From Rheinheimera sp. (lineage in GTDB: Bacteria; Pseudomonadota; Gammaproteobacteria; Enterobacterales; Alteromonadaceae), in the NCBI RefSeq assembly GCF_030690345.1, contig NZ_JAUYGV010000006.1:558001-622000 (forward strand): a DNA stretch of 64,000 nucleotides, given 5' to 3'. The notes beneath the pieces were generated by a model. That model did not search any database and was not told the origin of the DNA. It worked only from the letters and a program-made list of their open reading frames with translations. Below are positions 8,993-17,213 of this stretch, one piece after another (positions within the stretch are counted from its first letter, which is position 1; every line of letters begins with the position of its first letter). The position numbers were made by a program, and so were the translations under genes.

Positions 8993-10087
8993 ATGTCATT
9001 TTATCAAGATGCCGGCCTGATTACGCTGGTGTTGACGCTATGCTGTTGTGCAGCTGTTGCTGGCGGACCAAAGCCGGAGCTGGCGTTTGTGTCAATCCGC
9101 GACGGTAATGCGCACATTTACGTTACCCGTGGCGAGCAGCAACAAGCGCTGACCAGCGGTAACTCTGTCAACACTCAGCCGGCTTGGTCTGCCGATGGCA
9201 GCACTTTGGCATTCAGTTCGGTACGTGACGGCCAGTCGGCTATTTATCTGATTGGCGCGGATGGACAAAACCTGCGCCGGCTTAACTACAGCACACTGTG
9301 GCAAACGGCACCGTCCTGGTCGCCGGATGGCACGGCCATAGCTTTTCTGGCGCGGGATAACAGCAAAGCCGGGGTTGATCTGCATATAGTGCGGTTGTCT
9401 GATGCGGCGCTTACGGTGATCGGTGGCAATGCGCTGGAAAAAGGCCCGGATGCGCCGGTCTGGTCGGCAGACGGTAAACAATTGGCTTTTTTAGGTGCTA
9501 ATGACGCGGGTAAAGCCGATGTCTGGGTAGTGCAGCGTGATGGCAGCGGGCTGAAAAATATCAGCCAGCAGGTGTCAAAGCGGCATAAAGCGCACCCGGC
9601 TATTTCACCGGATGGCCGTTATGTGGTGTATGTGGCTGATATGCGCGGCCACCTGGCGCTGATCCGCACCGATTTACAAAGCGGCGAGTCAGTCAATTTA
9701 ACCGCCGATACACCTGCAGCCTACGAAACACCGCGTTGGTCTGCTGATGGCCGCCGGTTGGTGTTTGCCAGCAGCCGCGACGACCCGGGGTTAACGCGGA
9801 TGGATATTTTCCTGATGAATGCCGATGGTTCAGCAGTAACTAACCTGAGCCGGCACCCGCATGAGGATTTTAATCCGCATTGGGCGGCAGATGGTCAACG
9901 CATTATTTTTACCAGTTTGCGCAGCGGTACCGCACAAATTTTTGCCTACGATTTGGCGTCGCAACAGGCGATGCGGATCACTGACAACCAATCGCATGAT
10001 ATGGACCAGGTGCCTCAGCCTGCAGCAGTACGTGCTTTGCAAACTGCGGTATCGGTAACACAAGGAGACCTGTCGTATGAGAACTGA
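8993..10087 (+). CDS. TolB-like secreted beta-propeller protein (PD40 repeats)
   Basis: This 364-residue protein has an N-terminal hydrophobic signal region (LITLVLTLCCCAAVAGG) and at least six PD40/WD40-like repeats. Each carries the W-S-x-D-G-x-x-L/I-x-F core, as in PAWSADGSTLAFSS, PSWSPDGTAIAFL and PRWSADGRRLVFAS, so it should fold as a beta-propeller. It resembles TolB but lacks the TolB N-terminal domain and is not in a tol-pal operon, so it is not the Tol system protein. GGAGG precedes the ATG. Its last 11 bases overlap the start of the dockerin-bearing gene, which indicates translational coupling. It probably takes part in binding a protein or polymer at the cell surface. Confidence 0.85.
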   Translation: MSFYQDAGLITLVLTLCCCAAVAGGPKPELAFVSIRDGNAHIYVTRGEQQQALTSGNSVNTQPAWSADGSTLAFSSVRDGQSAIYLIGADGQNLRRLNYSTLWQTAPSWSPDGTAIAFLARDNSKAGVDLHIVRLSDAALTVIGGNALEKGPDAPVWSADGKQLAFLGANDAGKADVWVVQRDGSGLKNISQQVSKRHKAHPAISPDGRYVVYVADMRGHLALIRTDLQSGESVNLTADTPAAYETPRWSADGRRLVFASSRDDPGLTRMDIFLMNADGSAVTNLSRHPHEDFNPHWAADGQRIIFTSLRSGTAQIFAYDLASQQAMRITDNQSHDMDQVPQPAAVRALQTAVSVTQGDLSYEN

Positions 10088-11909
10088 ACCTATCAGCCCC
10101 CTTAAAAAGGGCCTGTTTTGCCAACTGATAATTGCGGCATTCTGTTGTTACAGCAATACAGCACTGGCGGCAGATAAAACCTATACCCTGGATGCGGACT
10201 TTGCGCTGGGTTTGCTCGATGGTGTGAACTACGATGCGCCCAACAGTGATCAGCTGCAGCTTAATGCTGTGGGTACGACTTTCCCGGTAGCCTGGATTGC
10301 TAACGCCGGTGAAGACACAGTGTCTAAGTTCGATACAAATTTGAATAAAGAGGTTGCGAGGTACCGCACCTGGTTTGGCCCGGCGGGGCAGGCCGGCTTT
10401 TATAATCACCTGGGCAATGCTTATGACGGTGCTGCACCTTCGCGCACTGCGGTTGATATTAATGGTAATGCCTATGTGCTGAACCGGCATTTTAGCCAGG
10501 GTGTCTCCAGCGCCGGTGTGGTGCTGAAAATTCTGGCCGAAGGTTTTATTGACCGCAATGGTAATGGCGTAATGGACACCTCGCAGGATAGCAATGATGA
10601 CGGCATTATCGACAGCAGTGAAATGCTGCCGCTGGCTGACAGCAATGGCAACGGCATCATCGATGACGCTGAAATTCAGGATGAGCGTATTGCCTGGGTA
10701 AAGCGGGTACCTGACGGGGTTGCTGCACCGCTGCGGCCCACCGGTGTGCTGGGGCGTGCCATGTGTATCGGTACTGACGGCAACCTTTGGGTGGGACTGT
10801 TTAATGACAGAACCTACTACAAAATCAGCTCAGCTGATGGCGCCACCATTACCGGGCCGGTGTCGACAGCGCCCGGCGCCGGCCAGCCTAATGCCGGCTC
10901 CTGGACGCCTTATGGTTGCCTGATTGATGCCAACGGCACTTTGTGGAGCGCGTCGTTGTCAGGCATCCTCGGCAAAATTACCAACACCCAAAGTGATACC
11001 GGCCCTTATACGGTGGCGTCTTTTTCCTCCGGTTTTAACTACGGTATAGGTTTAGGTAATGGCCGTGTGTATCTGGGCAGCTCTAACCAGCAGTTTGATC
11101 CCGCTACTAATACCTATTCTGCCATTACCAATATGACGGTTGGCAGTTCCGGTATCGTAGTTGACGGCAGTGGCAATATTATTGCCGGCAGTGCCACAGT
11201 GCGTAAAGTCGCGCCGGATGGCACTTTGCAATGGCAGGCACCGCTGCAGGCCGGCGGTAGCAGCTCAGTTGGTATCCAGGTTGATGCCAATAATGACGTA
11301 CTGCAAATCGGCTTTACCAGCGCCGGCCGCATTCAAAAATACCGTGGCACTGACGGCGCGCCACTCGGTGTATTCCCGGTGGGCAATATGCCTTACACCT
11401 ACAGTGATGCTACCGGGCTGGTGGCGCGCAATGTTACCAACCCTACCGGTACCTGGACTGTAGTGTATGACAGTGGCAGCAGTGGTACAGCCTGGGACAA
11501 TATCAACTGGAATGATCTGACACCGCCCGATACTGCAGTTCAGGTGTCGTACCGTACAGCAGAAACCGAAGCCGGTCTGGCGCTGGCGAGCTATCAGGCG
11601 ACGGCTAAGGGCGATACATTGACAGGTAGTGGCCGCTTTATTCAGGTGCAAAGCCGGCTTAACGGCAATGAACAGGGTGACACGCCGGTACTGTTTGATC
11701 TGACCATTAGTGCGGTTGATGCCGGTTGTGACGTTGATGGCAATGGCGCCACCGACTCTGCAGACGTATCGCTGGTGCGTGCGGGCATAGGTCAGACTCC
11801 GTTGCCCGGCGATGTCAGGGATCAGAACGGTGATGGCAAAATCACGGTAAATGATACCCGGTTATGTGCGTTGAAATGCAGCTTACCCCGCTGCGCCATT
11901 GCACCTTAA
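10077..11909 (+). CDS. Secreted propeller-like protein with EF-hand-type loops and C-terminal type-I dockerin
   Basis: The 610-residue product has a signal peptide (to about ALAADK). It then has NHL/SMP-30-like repeats, seen as recurring DxxGNxx(I/L)W/A elements such as GTDGNLWVG, DANGTLWSA and DGSGNIIAG. Residues about 159-202 insert three Asp/Asn-rich calcium-loop sequences (DRNGNGVMD, DSNDDGIID, DSNGNGIID). Residues about 551-600 form a dockerin: the two loops DVDGNGATDSAD and DQNGDGKITVND are about 30 residues apart, with helix segments VSLVRAG and TRLCALK. Cysteines flank the domain (551, 597, 601 and 606 approximately). GGAGACC precedes the ATG. A cohesin-like protein is encoded next, so the natural prediction is that the two bind each other outside the cytoplasm. 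Confidence 0.87.
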   Translation: MRTEPISPLKKGLFCQLIIAAFCCYSNTALAADKTYTLDADFALGLLDGVNYDAPNSDQLQLNAVGTTFPVAWIANAGEDTVSKFDTNLNKEVARYRTWFGPAGQAGFYNHLGNAYDGAAPSRTAVDINGNAYVLNRHFSQGVSSAGVVLKILAEGFIDRNGNGVMDTSQDSNDDGIIDSSEMLPLADSNGNGIIDDAEIQDERIAWVKRVPDGVAAPLRPTGVLGRAMCIGTDGNLWVGLFNDRTYYKISSADGATITGPVSTAPGAGQPNAGSWTPYGCLIDANGTLWSASLSGILGKITNTQSDTGPYTVASFSSGFNYGIGLGNGRVYLGSSNQQFDPATNTYSAITNMTVGSSGIVVDGSGNIIAGSATVRKVAPDGTLQWQAPLQAGGSSSVGIQVDANNDVLQIGFTSAGRIQKYRGTDGAPLGVFPVGNMPYTYSDATGLVARNVTNPTGTWTVVYDSGSSGTAWDNINWNDLTPPDTAVQVSYRTAETEAGLALASYQATAKGDTLTGSGRFIQVQSRLNGNEQGDTPVLFDLTISAVDAGCDVDGNGATDSADVSLVRAGIGQTPLPGDVRDQNGDGKITVNDTRLCALKCSLPRCAIAP

Positions 11910-11942
11910 ACCGGGTTTTAACATAAATAGAAGGATACTGTT

Positions 11943-12557
11943 ATGAGTAAGTTTCTGATGTCTGTTTTGTTGGCATTGTTATTGGCCGCTGTGCCGGCAA
12001 AAGCAGCAATGATTTACCTGTCACCGGCCCAGCAACAGGTGGCCGTGGCTGATACGCTGTCGCTGGATGTGTTTGTGTCCGGTCTGGCCGGAGAAATTGT
12101 CTCAGGTTGGGATTTGAATTTGCTGTTCGACAACAACATTTTGCAGGCGACGGATGTGTTTTTTGATCTGGCAAACTTTACTGAAGATCCGATATTGGAT
12201 GCTATATATGATGCCACTATTACCGGTGGGGAAATAAGCAGTTTTCTGGTGTCGTTTCTGACCGATGCGGAGCTGGCGCTAAAACAGACCGAGCCGGTAA
12301 GGCTGTTTTCAATCAGTTTTCTGGCGCTGACCGATGGCGTTAGTTTGGTGAACTTTGGCACAGACCCGGATTTTGCGCTTAATGTAGTCGGGCGTGATGG
12401 GGTCAGTTTGGATCTGGTAGCACGTGGTGCTTGTATCGGCGTGGGGCAAGGCCAGTGTGTGGTAACAGATGTTCCGGCACCGGCAACCTTGTGGCTGTTT
12501 GCCCTGGCTGCAATGTTACCGCTGAGCCGGCGGTTCAGGCTAACAGGCAACAGCTAA
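11943..12557 (+). CDS. Cohesin-like domain protein with PEP-CTERM sorting signal
   Basis: This 204-residue protein has a signal peptide (...VPAKA). The domain of about 140 residues starts IYLSPAQQQVAVADTLSLDVFVSGLA and continues GWDLNLLFDNNILQATDV. This is the pattern of cohesin and cohesin-like modules (early strand, then W/F-DL-x-Y/F-D-x-x-x-L). The C-terminus VPAPATLWLFALAAMLPLSRR is a PEP-CTERM-type tail: Pro-rich motif, hydrophobic helix, then basic residues. Such tails are cut by exosortase for surface release or attachment. No exosortase gene is in the window. It is the last gene of the operon, 33 bp after the dockerin gene (AGAAGGATACTG precedes the ATG). It probably serves as the surface anchor for the dockerin partner. 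Confidence 0.85.
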   Translation: MSKFLMSVLLALLLAAVPAKAAMIYLSPAQQQVAVADTLSLDVFVSGLAGEIVSGWDLNLLFDNNILQATDVFFDLANFTEDPILDAIYDATITGGEISSFLVSFLTDAELALKQTEPVRLFSISFLALTDGVSLVNFGTDPDFALNVVGRDGVSLDLVARGACIGVGQGQCVVTDVPAPATLWLFALAAMLPLSRRFRLTGNS

Positions 12558-12593
12558 GTTTAATGTGCCGGCATAGCTTACGCAGTAGCATAG

Positions 12594-15500
12594 TTAACGC
12601 AGCAGGCGCTGGAAGAGTTTTCTCAGCGCCGCTGGCTTTAACGGCTTCAGTAAAAAGTAATAGCCGGCGTTTAATGCGTTTTCGCGAATGTGTTCACTAT
12701 GATCCGCCGAGTGAATAACCACCGGCACATTTACCGCAAAATGCGCCGCCAGCTGATTGGCTACCTCTACGCCGGTGGCGCCATTATCCAGATGATAATC
12801 AAACAGCAGTAAGTCGGGCTTTAAGCCCTGTTGCAGCGCCTGTAACGCTTCTGCCGGTTGGCCAACAGCGGTAACGTCAATCTGCCAGCTACGCAGTAAC
12901 TCGGCTACGGCAGCGCGCAGTTGTGGTTCGTTATCCAACAGCAATACCTGTTTTGCCGCAAAGCTGGCGCTAATGGCGCCCGGTACCGGTGTTAGTGCCG
13001 TTGCGGCTGGCTGCTGCGCCAATGGCAGGGTAACGCTGAAGCAACTGCCTTTGCCGGCTGCAGAATGCACGGCGAGGCGATGCTGCAAAATACCGCTGAT
13101 GCGTCTGGCAATAGCAAGGCCCAAGCCCAGGCCTTTTTGATCCGGCTGCGAGCCTTGTTGGAACTCTTCAAAAATACGTTGCTGGTCTTGCGCGGCAATA
13201 CCGACACCGGTGTCGATAACGCAAATTTGCAGCTCTGTGCCGCGCCGTTTTACGCCTAATATTACCTTGCCGCTGTCGGTATAGCGGATGGCATTGGCCA
13301 GCAGATTTTGGATCACGCGTTTAAGCAATTTTCGGTCTGTCATTACGGCCAGTTTTACCGGCAGGTAGTGAAACGCCAGGCCTTTTTCGGCGGCCAGCGC
13401 CGCTGCATCTTTAGCAATATCATCCAGCACCATGTTTACGGCAACTGCTTGCGGTTGGGCGCTGATCACGCCTGAATCCAGCTTGGTGAGCTCGAGAATA
13501 GCTCCGAGCAACTCTTCTGCCGAGTTAAGTGAGTTGATCACATTTTGGCTCAGCTGCTTTAACGCCGGCTCGGTCTGTTTATCGCGCAGCAGGCCGGCGA
13601 ATAAAGCGGCGGCATTAAACGGCTGCATTAAATCGTGGCTGGCGGCAGCAAAAAACCGGGTTTTGGCGCGGGTGCTGGCTTCAATTTCCTGCTGTGCCAG
13701 TTGCAGCTTTTCGTTTAGCTGTTGCAGAGCCTGAGTGCGTTCGGTTACGCGCTGTTCCAGTTGTTGCTGGGTGTCGATAAAGGCACTGACATCACTGTAG
13801 GTGGTAACAAAACCGCCACCGGGCAGCGGGTTGCCCTGCATTTCCAGCACACGGCCATCTTGCTGGCGACGCTGAAACTTATAGGCGCTGCCTTGCTTTA
13901 AGTAGCTGAGGCGCTTTTGGATTTCAGCTTCAATATCTTCGCTGTCTATCAGGCCGCGCTGCAGGTTAAAGCGGATTACATCCGCCACCGGTTTACCCAC
14001 TTCGACCAGGCCGGGCGGATAGCTGAACATATCAATATAACGCTGGTTCCACGCAATTAAGCGCAGATCGGCATCGACTACGCTGATACCCTGGCTGATA
14101 TTGTCGATAGTGGCACGCAGTAAGGCCTGGTTAAACTGAAATACCTGGCTGGCTTCGTCGACAAAGCGGGCAACAGACTCCAGCGGCAGGGCGGCATGTT
14201 TACCACTGGCGTCCATGATCAGCCGCATCGACGCGCCACCGACCACTGCAGCTAAGCTGCGTTCAGCGGCCTGCAACAGATTGGCCGGTGCCAGTTGCTG
14301 CAGCTCGTGCGGCTCTTTTAAATTGCGCTGTAGCAGGCGTCGGGCTTCTTTTTCACCGGCAAAACGCTTAACCAGCAGGTAACAGTCCTGCACCGACAAA
14401 TTCAGTGGCCGGCTGTGACGACTGTTAACCTGCAACCGCAAAAAGCGGCCGCTCTCCAGCCATTCGCCGACACGGGTCGCACTTAAGCGGCTTACCAGTA
14501 CCACCAACAGGCAATTCAGGCTCAGACTAACCAGGACGCCAATGCTTATGACATCGGCATTTAAACCAAACAATTGCTGCGGTGCCAGCAGGCGAAAGCC
14601 AAACGGGCCCTGGCTAAGCCAGCTGCTGCCGATTAAACCGGCCCGGCTGAGCTCGGGCAGCAGAATAATATACGCCCAGGCGAAGGCGCCACCGCATAAG
14701 CCGGCAATAGCACCCTGACGGTTAATATTGCGACTGAGTAAGCCGAGAATTAACGCCGGCGCCAGCTGCGCCACCAGCGCAAAGGCCATCAGGCCCAACT
14801 GGGCGAGACCGGTTTCGGTACCAATCCAGCGGTAATAAATATAGCCCAGTGCCATTACCGTTAGCATGGCAATACGGCGCAGAGTAGACACTTTAATATG
14901 GTTGGGTGAGTCGACCCGACGCGCCGGCGTGCGGTACACCAGTGGTGCCAGCAATTCGTTGGTGATCATAATGCCCAGTACTACGGTGGCCACTACCACC
15001 ATACTGGTTGCCGCTGAAAAACCGCCCAAATAGGCCAGCAGAGCAATATCGGTGCGCTGCGCTGCCAGCGGGATTTGCAACACCACCAAATCGATATTGG
15101 CGTCAGCGCCCAGCAGCATGACACCGGCCAGCGCCAGCGGCAGGGTAAACATGCCCATCAGCAATAAATACAGCGGAAAAATCCAGCGTGCACTGCGTAA
15201 ATGGCCCAGGTGCTGGTTTTCAACAAAGGTAACGTGAAACTGCCGTGGTAAACACAAGGTAGCAGCAAAGCCCAGCAACACATGCAGCCAATAAGTGTGG
15301 GCCGGCAATGCGCCCTGCTGCAGTTGTTGCACCGCCGGGTGGGTAGCGGCCAGGGTGAAAATCTGGCCGATGCCGTCATACAACCCCCAAAATACAAAGG
15401 CGCTGATGGCCAGCAATGCCAACAGTTTTACCAGTGATTCAAAAGCGATGGCGGTCATCAAGCCGGGGTTAGGCTGGTGTGCTTTAGCACTTTTACTGAC

Positions 15501-16049
15501 AAACAGCAGCGCAAACACCGCCATCCACAAGGTAACGTACAAACTGGTATCGGTATACCAGTGTGGGTCCGGCGCACTGCTCACCAAAGTATTAATACTG
15601 GTAGACACCGCATGCAGTTGCAGCGCGATATAGGGGATCACCGACATCAGCAGAATAAGGGTGGTAATAACCGCCAGTGCGCGCGAATGGCCAAACCGGG
15701 TGGCGATAAAGTCGGCGATAGAGGTAATGCGGTAGCGGCGACAGGCGATAGCGATGCGGGCGATCAGTTTAAAGCCAAACCAAAACAGCAAAAAGGAACC
15801 GATATAGGTAGGTGGCATCCACCAGCCGTTTACCGCGGCCTGGGCAGTAACGCCGTAAAACGCCCAGGAAGTGCAGTAAATAGACAAAGCGAAACTGAAC
15901 ACCCAGGGCGCCAACGGGTGCTTGCTGTTAATACGTTTGCCAAAATGGCCGACACTAAACAGGATCAGCAGGTAAACAAGAGAAAGCGCAGCTATGGTGC
16001 CAAGGCCAATGCTGCTGCCGTTTAATATCATAAGCTCAGGCGCTGTCAT
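12594..16049 (-). CDS. SSF-type hybrid sensor histidine kinase/response regulator (CrbS-like)
   Basis: The 1151-residue protein has five parts. Residues about 10-520 form a sodium/solute symporter (SSF) domain with some 13 membrane helices. A linker of about 545-620 may be a STAC-like domain. A PAS domain spans about 640-760 and a coiled coil 760-795. A HisKA domain carries His about 805 in FFAAASHDLMQPFNAA. A HATPase follows (NLLANAIRYTDSGK; DTGVGI; GLGLGLAIARR), and a C-terminal receiver has its Asp in LLFDYHLDNGATG. This is the CrbS/CbrA-like architecture, in which a transporter-like domain senses or accompanies uptake of a carbon source. CrbS-type kinases act through LuxR-type regulators on acetate activation; one lies at 7784-8425. 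The gene converges with the cohesin gene, 36 bp apart. An internal start at 16031 (MILNGSS) is possible. Confidence 0.9.
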   Translation of the reverse strand: MTAPELMILNGSSIGLGTIAALSLVYLLILFSVGHFGKRINSKHPLAPWVFSFALSIYCTSWAFYGVTAQAAVNGWWMPPTYIGSFLLFWFGFKLIARIAIACRRYRITSIADFIATRFGHSRALAVITTLILLMSVIPYIALQLHAVSTSINTLVSSAPDPHWYTDTSLYVTLWMAVFALLFVSKSAKAHQPNPGLMTAIAFESLVKLLALLAISAFVFWGLYDGIGQIFTLAATHPAVQQLQQGALPAHTYWLHVLLGFAATLCLPRQFHVTFVENQHLGHLRSARWIFPLYLLLMGMFTLPLALAGVMLLGADANIDLVVLQIPLAAQRTDIALLAYLGGFSAATSMVVVATVVLGIMITNELLAPLVYRTPARRVDSPNHIKVSTLRRIAMLTVMALGYIYYRWIGTETGLAQLGLMAFALVAQLAPALILGLLSRNINRQGAIAGLCGGAFAWAYIILLPELSRAGLIGSSWLSQGPFGFRLLAPQQLFGLNADVISIGVLVSLSLNCLLVVLVSRLSATRVGEWLESGRFLRLQVNSRHSRPLNLSVQDCYLLVKRFAGEKEARRLLQRNLKEPHELQQLAPANLLQAAERSLAAVVGGASMRLIMDASGKHAALPLESVARFVDEASQVFQFNQALLRATIDNISQGISVVDADLRLIAWNQRYIDMFSYPPGLVEVGKPVADVIRFNLQRGLIDSEDIEAEIQKRLSYLKQGSAYKFQRRQQDGRVLEMQGNPLPGGGFVTTYSDVSAFIDTQQQLEQRVTERTQALQQLNEKLQLAQQEIEASTRAKTRFFAAASHDLMQPFNAAALFAGLLRDKQTEPALKQLSQNVINSLNSAEELLGAILELTKLDSGVISAQPQAVAVNMVLDDIAKDAAALAAEKGLAFHYLPVKLAVMTDRKLLKRVIQNLLANAIRYTDSGKVILGVKRRGTELQICVIDTGVGIAAQDQQRIFEEFQQGSQPDQKGLGLGLAIARRISGILQHRLAVHSAAGKGSCFSVTLPLAQQPAATALTPVPGAISASFAAKQVLLLDNEPQLRAAVAELLRSWQIDVTAVGQPAEALQALQQGLKPDLLLFDYHLDNGATGVEVANQLAAHFAVNVPVVIHSADHSEHIRENALNAGYYFLLKPLKPAALRKLFQRLLR

Positions 16050-16094
16050 CTGTTCGCTAAGTCGCCTGATTGTGCCTGAGTTTTCTGCATGCGG

Positions 16095-16844
16095 CTAGCG
16101 GGCTGTCCAACCGCCGTCCAGCACCAGGGTTTGCGCAGTCATATGCCGCGCGGCGTCAGTGCAGAGAAATGCGGTAGTAGCAGCAATTTCATCGACGCCG
16201 ATAAAGGCTTTTTGCGGCATTGGTGCCAGCATAATCTGCTCTGTTACCTGCTGCTCGGTCAGGTTATGCTCTTTGGCTTGGGCAGCAATTTGCTGTTCTA
16301 CCAGCGGTGTTTTCACGTAGGCCGGGCACACTGTATTAATAGTGAAGTTGATATCGGCATTTTCCAGCGCCACTACTTTACTAAAACCAAGCAAACCATG
16401 CTTGGCGGCAACATAAGCTGATTTGAACGGCGATGCCACCAGCGCATGAATAGAGCCGATATTAATAATGCGGCCAAAATTGCGTGAGCGCATACCCGGT
16501 AGCATGGCGCGGCTAAGCATGGCCGGGCCGGTCAGCATCACATTGATTAACTGCTGCCACTTTTCTGGCGGAAAATCCTCCAGCCGTGCCACATGCTGAA
16601 TACCGGCATTGTTTACCAGCACATCGGCCGGATACAGCGCAGCGCAATTAGCAATGGAGGCCGCATCGGTTACATCCAGCACTATGCCGGCGGCGGTAAA
16701 GCCCTGCGCTTGCAGTTGTGCTACTTTGTCGTCAATCGCGTTTTGGTGTAAATCTGCAATCACCACCTTGTGGCCCTGTGCGGCAAAATGGCCGGCAATA
16801 GCAAAGCCTATTCCACCGCTGCCGCCGGTAATAACAACCTGCAT
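16095..16844 (-). CDS. bdhA: 3-hydroxybutyrate dehydrogenase (short-chain dehydrogenase)
   Basis: The start is placed at 16844 (MQVVITGGSGG) because AGGA lies 8 bases upstream. The 77-residue extension in the track is cysteine-rich and unlike the family. The 249-residue product has the SDR Rossmann motif TGGSGGIGFAIA, NNAGIQ, the catalytic Ser in NIGSIHA and YVAAK with the catalytic Tyr and Lys. The C-terminus FLCTDAARHMTAQTLVLDGGWTA is typical of D-3-hydroxybutyrate dehydrogenase (3-hydroxybutyrate + NAD+ to acetoacetate). It lies 45 bp upstream of the SSF hybrid kinase on the same strand and may share its transcript. Other SDRs have similar motifs, so the substrate is likely but not certain. 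Confidence 0.82.
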   Translation of the reverse strand: MQVVITGGSGGIGFAIAGHFAAQGHKVVIADLHQNAIDDKVAQLQAQGFTAAGIVLDVTDAASIANCAALYPADVLVNNAGIQHVARLEDFPPEKWQQLINVMLTGPAMLSRAMLPGMRSRNFGRIINIGSIHALVASPFKSAYVAAKHGLLGFSKVVALENADINFTINTVCPAYVKTPLVEQQIAAQAKEHNLTEQQVTEQIMLAPMPQKAFIGVDEIAATTAFLCTDAARHMTAQTLVLDGGWTAR

Positions 16845-17213
16845 AGTACTCATCCTGTTATTCACTGTAATAGCTATCATGCTAGAAGCGGTTGCTGTGC
16901 GCAGCAACGCTACTTTAGTGCTATAGCAGCGTAAAAGGTGACAGCAGAGCAAAATATAAAATTGGCAAAAACAAACCGATACCGGTGCAGTAACCGCAAA
17001 ATCCGCTGTATCGCTTTGTATGGCCCAGTGCTTATGATAAATTCGCTTCCAGTTTACAAAATTAGTGCCGGCCACAATGCGTTTTTACTGCATTAAGTAG
17101 TACTGACCTGGTGGCTATACAACTTAATTTGATTAAAGTACCTGAAAACAGTGGTTTTCTTTGTGCAGTACGCAGCAGTATTGCCAGGTGCGCTTTGATT
17201 TTAAGGATTAACG
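16845..17213. other. Divergent intergenic region bdhA / AbgT transporter
   Basis: These 369 bases must hold the promoters of both neighbours. I see no confident palindrome, terminator or RNA element. The ORF running back to 17075 is judged to be a chance upstream extension of bdhA. AAGGATTAACG just before 17214 is the ribosome-binding site of the transporter gene. Confidence 0.5.

Noticed and set aside
10077-11909. Classification of the dockerin-bearing protein as a cellulosome component
   Set aside because: No glycoside hydrolase, carbohydrate-binding module or scaffoldin with several cohesins is present; only a single cohesin-like protein with a PEP-CTERM tail accompanies it.
15477-16025. 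182-aa plus-strand ORF inside the hybrid kinase gene
   Set aside because: Low-complexity antisense shadow (Gln/Arg/Gly-rich) of a well-supported gene; no motif.
16845-17075. N-terminal extension of bdhA in the ORF track
   Set aside because: The 77 extra residues are Cys-rich and unlike the family, while a ribosome-binding site and the canonical SDR start lie at 16844.
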